Positions 5,762 through 10,285 of a stretch of DNA of 10,285 nucleotides are shown piece after piece. The position numbers were made by a program, and so were the translations under genes. The stretch comes from Vulcanimicrobiota bacterium (GTDB lineage Bacteria > Vulcanimicrobiota > Vulcanimicrobiia > Vulcanimicrobiales > Vulcanimicrobiaceae). The notes below the pieces were generated by a model that saw only the letters and a list, made by a program, of their open reading frames with translations, was not told the origin of the DNA and did no database searches. Where the stretch lies: assembly GCA_013289785.1 (NCBI GenBank), contig JABCZE010000031.1:1-10285 (forward strand). Direction: 5' to 3'. Within the stretch, counting starts at the first letter, position 1; every line of letters begins with the position of its first letter.

Positions 5762-6908
5762 GGTTCTGGCTCCTCGTTTTTACCACGCCCGAATCGCACG
5801 TCGGATTGATCGAACGATGCACGCCCAGTGCGCCATGCGCCGGCAGGCTGACCGATTGACCGTAGGGCTCTGACGGCGGTGAGCCAACGCTCGAAACCGG
5901 GCTGCCGCCTGACGGATAGTTCCAGCACTCGACCTGGCCGCCGGTGGAGCCGTTGGGGCACCAGAGGTTGCTGCCGACGACGATCCCGCCTTGGTGCTTG
6001 TTCGCCGGTGTGTTCTTCAACCCGACGATGAACGGCTGAACGACGTCGGTGTAGTTGTTGTAGCACGAGGCCGACAGAACGGTGGCGGTATGTTGGGTGA
6101 GCGTCGAGCCGCTCAGCGTGCTCTGATAAATACCGGTTTGGAACGCCCCGCCGGTTTCCTGGTCGCCGACTGCGATGTACTTTCCGTCCCACATCGTGCC
6201 GCCCGCGAAGCCGATCGTTCCGCTGAACGAGTCTACCGTCATCGTCCCGGTACCAACCGCCAGTTCGCAGACGTTGAAGCCGGTGCTCTCGCCCACGCCG
6301 ATGAGGTTGCGGTGCTTGTCGTAACCCATAGTCCAGAGGAACTCACACGACGAGTTGCTGTAGGTAACGCCGCTGCCCGGGTTGCCGAGGGCGTAGACCG
6401 TAACTTCTCCAGGATCAAAGCTGGTGACGGCGACGTCGCCCTTGGCGTCAACGGAACAGCCAATCGGCGTGCCGCCTGGGCTGTACGTCGTGATCGGGCT
6501 GGTGCCGCCGCGCGCGTACTCGACGACCGTGCCGCTGCCGAAGTTCGCGACGAAGACGTCGCCCTTCTTATCGACGCACTGCCCGTAGGGCTCGTCCAAT
6601 CCCGTCAGCGTTCCCACTGGTGTGGGTCCCGGATACTTGTACACGTACACGTCGTTGGTGGCCTGGTCGGAGACGTAGAGGAGCGCGGAGTGGCTGTCCG
6701 GGAGCGGGTTCATCCGCGACCGGCCGCGATCCGGATGGACCGGCCGCTCCACGTAGTGGGGCACGGTGAGTGCCAGCGCGCCCCGGCTGGGGAGGGTCAA
6801 GCTCCCGGCGGCCGGCGTCGCGTTGGAAGAACCGCCTCCGTTGCACGCAGCGAGCACGGCGGCCAGGCTGAGGCCGGCCGCGTAACGGGCCAAACTCAAG
6901 GTTTTCAT
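5754..6908 (-). CDS. Secreted lipoprotein with NHL-type beta-propeller
   Basis: A 384-residue predicted lipoprotein: signal MKTLSLARYAAGLSLAAV, lipobox LAAC with Cys22 as the anchor, then a Gly/Ser linker. The mature part has clear NHL-like blades: LLYVSDQATNDVYVYKYPG, EPYGQCVDKKGDVFVANFG, TVVEYARG, PIGCSVDAKGDVAVTSFDPG, EVTVYALG. This pattern (V-D-x-K-G-D-V-F-V-A-N ... V-x-x-Y) is that of six-bladed propellers used for binding or, more rarely, lactonase-like activity; no metal ligand set can be assigned. Eight cysteines are present besides the lipid one, suggesting disulfides in an oxidising compartment. No good ribosome site is visible before the ATG. It lies 48 bp downstream of the patatin gene on the same strand and may be co-transcribed with it. 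Its stop codon lies inside the end of the convergent cyclase gene. Lipoprotein and propeller calls are good; the function is unknown. Confidence 0.85.
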   Translation of the reverse strand: MKTLSLARYAAGLSLAAVLAACNGGGSSNATPAAGSLTLPSRGALALTVPHYVERPVHPDRGRSRMNPLPDSHSALLYVSDQATNDVYVYKYPGPTPVGTLTGLDEPYGQCVDKKGDVFVANFGSGTVVEYARGGTSPITTYSPGGTPIGCSVDAKGDVAVTSFDPGEVTVYALGNPGSGVTYSNSSCEFLWTMGYDKHRNLIGVGESTGFNVCELAVGTGTMTVDSFSGTIGFAGGTMWDGKYIAVGDQETGGAFQTGIYQSTLSGSTLTQHTATVLSASCYNNYTDVVQPFIVGLKNTPANKHQGGIVVGSNLWCPNGSTGGQVECWNYPSGGSPVSSVGSPPSEPYGQSVSLPAHGALGVHRSINPTCDSGVVKTRSQNPR

Positions 6909-6956
6909 CTTGACCGGTTCGGCGAGCGGCCGCCCGCCCCCCGCCTTTAGTCGCAG

Positions 6957-8162
6957 TCAGAGCTCGAACGTGGACCAGTCGTAGGGCGTGAAACCGCGGG
7001 CCACGTCGACCCATCCGGCACGATAGGCCTTCCCGATGCCCACTTCATCCCCGAAGCCGGCGACGGTCACCGGCAGCGTCTGCTCCGGCCGGATATAACG
7101 CAGGTCGGTCACGGGAAGCGTGCGCACGAACCGTTCGAGCAGTTCGTTGCCCTCCGCGGCGCGCGCGAACTCTTCTTTCGTGAGGCGGCTTATCGCCCGC
7201 CGCGCCAGCGATTGAAAATACACGTTGTGCATTTCGGTCTCGAGAATCTTACGCTGCATCGTTCCAAAGACGCTGAATGCGATCTCGATGGCGTCTGCGA
7301 TGTCGGTGTCGGGTTGGAACGGCGGGTCCAATAACACGACGTCGGCTGCCTTTGAAACCGCATGAGCGATGCCGACGGGGGAGTTGCTGGCGACGCCGCC
7401 GTCGCAGTACTCGTTCATCGTACCGTCCGGTCCCGGCATCACGACCGGATCGAATGCAATTGGAAGCGCCGCCGACGCGAAGATGGCCCGATGCAAGATG
7501 TCGGGCGTAGCTTCGCGCACGACCGTTCTCGAGCCGAGCGAGAGCTGCAGCGCGTGGACGACTCGCTCGGGCAGGTCCGCGCCGGCGTTCCCCGGGCGGA
7601 GATAAAAATACTCGGGCCGCTGCAGCGTAAGGTTGGTTACCGCCCACACCATCAGCATCGCAAGCGGCGTCGTGGGATCGAGGTGGCGAACGATCCAGTC
7701 GTAGACGGGTTTACTTTCCAAGACGCCCGTCTGATTTCGCGCTAGCTTTGCCAACTCAACGACCGACGCGGCGCGATCGAGGAGCCCGCTCTGCGAATCG
7801 CGCAACGCTTGATATTCCGGCTTCAGTTGCATGAGATGCTCGCCGCTGATACCGTACCAGAGGTTGTGAAGTCTGGTATATTGAGCGGTCGCAACGAACC
7901 AGGCGTTGAGCGCCCCGATCGAGGTTCCGCAAACGATTTCGTAAGGCGCCAGCGGCGACCCGTCGCTCACGGAGCCGGTAGCCGCCAGTGCACCGATAAG
8001 GCCGGCCTCGTACGCGCCGCGCGCGCCGCCCCCGCTGAGCACGAGGGCCCGATCGAGCGGTTCGACCGCCGCCGTGTCGCCGTCCGATATCCCTAGCAAC
8101 GCCGGTGCGAACCCGGACGCGCCGAGTCCAAATAAGAATTTACGCCGCTCTATCGTTGCCAT
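6957..8162 (-). CDS. Patatin-like phospholipase with Tat-type signal
   Basis: A 401-residue predicted serine acylhydrolase that would cleave acyl chains from phospholipids or other lipids. The patatin signature is complete: oxyanion loop GGGARG (44-49), nucleophile Ser81 in GTSIG (79-83) and the partner Asp254 in DGG (254-256), followed by ASNSPVGIA. The segment FASAALPIAFDPV (228-240) is also typical. The N-terminus ERRKFLFGLGASGFAPALLG looks like a twin-arginine signal (R-R-x-F-L plus a hydrophobic stretch), with no lipobox; this predicts export in folded form, though the enzyme could stay membrane-tethered. The start fits the family, and the ATG at 8162-8160 leaves only a short signal before the catalytic fold. 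No strong ribosome site is seen. It is the upstream partner of the propeller lipoprotein (48-bp gap), so the two may act together in the envelope. It is divergent from kup. The substrate is unknown. Confidence 0.9.
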   Translation of the reverse strand: MATIERRKFLFGLGASGFAPALLGISDGDTAAVEPLDRALVLSGGGARGAYEAGLIGALAATGSVSDGSPLAPYEIVCGTSIGALNAWFVATAQYTRLHNLWYGISGEHLMQLKPEYQALRDSQSGLLDRAASVVELAKLARNQTGVLESKPVYDWIVRHLDPTTPLAMLMVWAVTNLTLQRPEYFYLRPGNAGADLPERVVHALQLSLGSRTVVREATPDILHRAIFASAALPIAFDPVVMPGPDGTMNEYCDGGVASNSPVGIAHAVSKAADVVLLDPPFQPDTDIADAIEIAFSVFGTMQRKILETEMHNVYFQSLARRAISRLTKEEFARAAEGNELLERFVRTLPVTDLRYIRPEQTLPVTVAGFGDEVGIGKAYRAGWVDVARGFTPYDWSTFEL

Positions 8163-8326
8163 CGAGCGTATTTAGTTGGGCGTAGGGGGATATCCCACCA
8201 CCTAACTACGCCTTTCCTAGGGCCGCGGTACTCGAGGTAATTAAAACGGACGGACGAACGCGTGGTACGGCATGCCCGTCGCGCTCAAAACGATCCGCAC
8301 GATCGCGCTCAACGAAAGCTGATCGT
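8163..8326. promoter_or_regulatory. Divergent patatin/kup intergenic region with overlapping dyads
   Basis: The 164-bp gap holds a cluster of dyads near the patatin start. GGCGTAG (8179-8185) pairs with CTACGCC (8206-8212); inside lies the perfect 10-bp palindrome GGGATATCCC (8187-8196). TAGTTGGG (8173-8180) can alternatively pair with CCTAACTA (8201-8208), with one G-U pair in the plus-strand RNA; it shares bases with the first stem, so the two exclude each other. An AT-rich stretch (taattaaaa, 8238-8246) further on could be part of a kup promoter, but no good -35 is found. An operator or an RNA switch is possible; neither matches a family I know. Confidence 0.4.
8272..8322 (+). other. 16-codon ORF just before kup: leader peptide or displaced kup N-terminus
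   Basis: ATG at 8272 opens MPVALKTIRTIALNES and stops at TGA 8320-8322, four nt before the TTG assigned to kup. There is no strong ribosome site in front of it. The frame differs from kup by one base: reading GAAGC instead of GAAAGC at 8314-8319 would join it to kup as ...ALNEADRLRRPIPTGLALAALG. It is therefore either an upstream coupling ORF or the real start of Kup broken by an indel. Confidence 0.35.
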
Positions 8327-10189
8327 TTGCGCCGGCCGATTCCAACCGGTCTTGCCCTCGCGGCGCTCGGCGTCGTCTTCGGCGACATCGGAACCAGCCC
8401 GCTGTACACGATCAAGACCTGTTTTACGACCGCCGATGCCACGCCGACGGTGGAGAATGCCGTCGGCATCGCTTCAATACTCATTTGGACGCTCTTCTTC
8501 GTCGTCTGCATCAAGTACGTCACGGTATTGATGCGCATCGATCACGACGGCGAAGGCGGAATTCTCGCCTTGCTCGCACGCGCCGAGCCGCCGCTGATCT
8601 TCGGCGTTCCGATGCGTCCCGATTGGATCGTCTTGGTCGCGGTGATCGGTGGCGCGATGATCATCGGCGATGGAATGATCACGCCGGCGATCTCGGTGAT
8701 CTCGGCGGTCGAGGGACTGCGCGTCGCCACGCCTAACGCAGAGCCGCTTATCGTTCCGATCGCGTCGGGGATTCTGCTGGCGCTGTTCGCCATCCAGTGG
8801 CGCGGAACGCAGAGCGTCGGAGTAATCTTCGGCCCGATCATGGCTCTGTGGTTTGTTACGATCGCTGTGGCGGGCCTGATCGCGATCGCCGCGCATCCTG
8901 CGATCCTTGCGGCGCTCAATCCGCTGCATGCCCTGCGGTTCGTGACGCATCACGGCGTGTTCGGTTTTCTGATCTTCGGCGCGATCATTCTGGGAATGAC
9001 CGGCGCCGAAGCGCTTTATGCCGACATGTCGCACTTCGGGCGCATCCCCATCACGCTGGCATGGTACGGCTTCGTTTTCCCGGCACTCATTCTCAACTAC
9101 GTGGGTCAAAGTGCGGTGATTGCCGCAGATCCCGGCGCACTCGACTCGCCGTTCTACGCGCTCACGCCGGGCTGGACGCTGATGCCGATGGTGGCCTTAG
9201 CCACGGCCGCCACGATCATCGCGTCGCAGTCGCTGATTTCGGGCGCGTTTACCCTGACGGAGCAAGCCATTGCGCTCAACCTCTGTCCCAGCATGACCGT
9301 GCGGCATACGTCCAGGGATCAGCGCGGGCAGGTCTACGTGCCGTTCGTGAACGCGATGCTCGCGATCGTCTGCATCCTGCTCGTCGTCACGTTCCGCAGC
9401 AGCGACCGGCTCGCGTCGATGTACGGTCTCGCGGTCTCCGCGACGATGTTCGCGACCGATATCGTGTTTTATGTCGTCGCGACGCGCACGCTGCGATGGA
9501 AGCCGGTGTGGGCTCTGGCACTAGCCGGTTCGTTCGCACTCTTAGACGCGACCTTCGTGCTTGCCGGGCTGCATAAGTTCGTTGACGGCGCGTGGCTGCC
9601 GCTCGCGATCGCCGCAGTGCTTTCGGTGACGGCGGTCACCTGGCTGATGGGGCGGCGGGTGGTGGCGCGCGAGCTGCTCGAGCAGCGCGAACCGGTCGAA
9701 CAGTTCGCCGCCGAGCACGGAGCCTTGGTGTCGGCTCCCAAAGGTGCCGTCGTGCTCCTCAGCGGCGATCCTACCGGCGTTCCCTTCGTCAACTCCCATC
9801 GCTGGCTCGAGCGGCTCGTCAACGACGAGGTCGTCATCCTGCTAACCGTAAAGCGGGTGGCGCGACCGTATCTGCCGGAAGCACAACGCGTTATGATCGA
9901 GGAGATCTCGCCCCGCTTCGTGCGGATTCGCGCAGACTTCGGCTACATGGAGATGCGAAAGTTGACGCCGATTCTCAACGCGTGCGGCGCCGCGAACCTG
10001 GACATCGACAAGGACACGACGTCGTTCGTTTTCGCCAATCCGGTGATCGTCGGAAAAAGCCACGGCGGATGGCCTCGTTGGCAGCGGCAGTTCTTCGAGC
10101 TGTTGCAGCACAACTCGCGCACTCTGGCAGCAGAGCTCGAAATCAAGGCGAATCGCCAAATAGCGCTGGGCGTCGAGATCCAAATCTAG
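8327..10189 (+). CDS. kup: Kup-family potassium uptake protein
   Basis: A 620-residue membrane protein of the KUP/HAK/KT family, which imports K+ with H+. Diagnostic motifs are present: GVVFGDIGTSPLYT (15-28) at the first membrane helix and GDGMITPAISVISAVEGL (from 114). About twelve hydrophobic helices fill roughly residues 8-450, and a cytoplasmic C-terminal domain follows (GAVVLLSGDPTGVPFV to the end, closing with QIALGVEIQI, which matches the usual family ending). The length equals that of typical bacterial Kup. In the C-terminal domain the usual HNKVLHE-like segment is replaced by a diverged one (WLERLVNDEVVILLTV). The start is uncertain: the frame has no ATG or GTG, so TTG at 8327 is used, with a weak GAAAG eight nt upstream; an ATG at 8272 would serve if one base of the AAA run were absent. 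It is divergent from the patatin gene and followed closely by a CPBP protease gene. The function is secure. Confidence 0.93.
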   Translation: MRRPIPTGLALAALGVVFGDIGTSPLYTIKTCFTTADATPTVENAVGIASILIWTLFFVVCIKYVTVLMRIDHDGEGGILALLARAEPPLIFGVPMRPDWIVLVAVIGGAMIIGDGMITPAISVISAVEGLRVATPNAEPLIVPIASGILLALFAIQWRGTQSVGVIFGPIMALWFVTIAVAGLIAIAAHPAILAALNPLHALRFVTHHGVFGFLIFGAIILGMTGAEALYADMSHFGRIPITLAWYGFVFPALILNYVGQSAVIAADPGALDSPFYALTPGWTLMPMVALATAATIIASQSLISGAFTLTEQAIALNLCPSMTVRHTSRDQRGQVYVPFVNAMLAIVCILLVVTFRSSDRLASMYGLAVSATMFATDIVFYVVATRTLRWKPVWALALAGSFALLDATFVLAGLHKFVDGAWLPLAIAAVLSVTAVTWLMGRRVVARELLEQREPVEQFAAEHGALVSAPKGAVVLLSGDPTGVPFVNSHRWLERLVNDEVVILLTVKRVARPYLPEAQRVMIEEISPRFVRIRADFGYMEMRKLTPILNACGAANLDIDKDTTSFVFANPVIVGKSHGGWPRWQRQFFELLQHNSRTLAAELEIKANRQIALGVEIQI

Positions 10190-10215
10190 GAGTGAGGCGA
10201 ATGGATTCGTGGTGA
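10188..10215 (+). promoter_or_regulatory. Strong ribosome site with a four-codon ORF overlapping the next gene's start
   Basis: AGGAG (10188-10192) overlaps the kup stop codon and lies eight nt before an ATG at 10201. That ATG opens only M-D-S-W before TGA (10213-10215). The TGA overlaps the GTG (10212-10214) that best starts the protease frame, giving a GTGA stop/start overlap. This could be translational coupling through a minimal ORF, or a sign of a small indel near the true ATG start. Confidence 0.4.
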
Positions 10216-10285
10216 GAAGCGTTTTCGTTGGCCCAAACGGCGTTCGCGCCGGGTGGCGATTTCTTGCCTACGCCGTAATTCTCGT
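10212..10285 (+). CDS. CPBP-type intramembrane metalloprotease, N-terminal fragment (off right edge)
   Basis: Only 24 codons are in the window: MRSVFVGPNGVRAGWRFLAYAVIL, entering the first hydrophobic helix at the edge. The motif 'V-F-x-G-P-N-G-x-R-A-G-W-R' followed by a membrane helix is, to my knowledge, the characteristic N-terminus of many bacterial CPBP (CAAX-like, Abi) membrane proteases. The catalytic EExxxR and HxxxN/H motifs would lie further on and cannot be checked. GTG at 10212 is taken as start, with GTG at 10209 as an alternative; the only strong ribosome site nearby faces an out-of-frame ATG at 10201. It begins 22 nt after the kup stop and is probably transcribed with it. The identification rests on a short sequence. 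Confidence 0.55.
   Translation, partial: MRSVFVGPNGVRAGWRFLAYAVIL

Noticed and set aside
5991..6950. 319-codon plus-strand ORF antisense to the propeller lipoprotein
   Set aside because: It covers a gene with clear signal and domain motifs; its own product has no signal or motif and looks like a codon mirror.
3011..8162. Cyclase plus patatin as a CBASS- or Pycsar-like antiviral system
   Set aside because: The cyclase is fused to STAND/TPR and has adenylate-selecting residues; the patatin carries an export signal and no nucleotide-sensing domain; a convergent lipoprotein gene separates them, and no other defence gene is present.
8474..9109. 211-codon minus-strand ORF inside kup
   Set aside because: It is mirror coding of Kup membrane helices, very rich in Arg, Asp and Gln, with no recognisable fold.
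8797..9576. 259-codon plus-strand ORF inside kup
   Set aside because: It is a shifted frame of Kup and extremely Arg-rich.
1..10285. Mobile elements, CRISPR, tRNA or rRNA
   Set aside because: No transposase or integrase motifs, direct terminal repeats, spaced repeats, or clover-leaf sequences were seen.

Overview
The window is GC-rich (roughly 60%), densely coded bacterial chromosome with short gaps, and it shows no tRNA, rRNA, CRISPR array, transposase, integrase or other sign of mobility. Four predicted exported lipoproteins, two of them long beta-propeller-like proteins with secreted-type composition, stand among a cyclase-STAND regulator, a patatin, a Kup potassium transporter and a CPBP-type protease. 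Lone lipoproteins of this propeller style are, to my knowledge, frequent in Candidatus Eremiobacterota (WPS-2), so that phylum is my best guess. This is an inference from gene style only; Acidobacteriota or another soil lineage cannot be excluded.

Layout. Positions 1-1219 hold three minus-strand genes: a GNAT acetyltransferase (704-1219), a small OB-fold-like lipoprotein (274-642), and the 5' part of an exported protein resembling LolA/DUF1571 (1-220), which runs off the left edge. A 165-bp divergent gap with an inverted repeat separates them from a propeller-like lipoprotein on the plus strand (1385-2563). This converges on a 120-aa lipoprotein on the minus strand (2579-2941), which is divergent from a large class III adenylate cyclase / NB-ARC (STAND) ATPase / TPR protein (3011-5761, plus). 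The 3' end of the cyclase gene overlaps by 8 bp the 3' end of a second propeller lipoprotein (5754-6908, minus). That gene lies 48 bp downstream of a patatin-like phospholipase with a Tat-like signal (6957-8162, minus), so the two may form an operon. A 164-bp divergent gap with dyad symmetry leads to kup (8327-10189, plus), followed closely by the first codons of a CPBP-type membrane protease (10212 to the right edge).

How the genes might work together. No single pathway is evident. The common theme is the cell envelope: lipoproteins, an exported phospholipase, potassium uptake and an intramembrane protease. The one clear signalling gene is the cyclase-STAND protein, which keeps all six canonical class III catalytic residues and is predicted to make cAMP under control of its ATPase/TPR part. 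Any regulatory link to its neighbours is speculation.

The most useful second looks are the start of kup, where one extra A in an AAA run may have split off its first 18 residues; the hairpin in the gap between the two leftmost genes; the dyad upstream of the patatin and kup; and the STAND cyclase, which lacks the C-terminal DNA-binding domain seen in some relatives.
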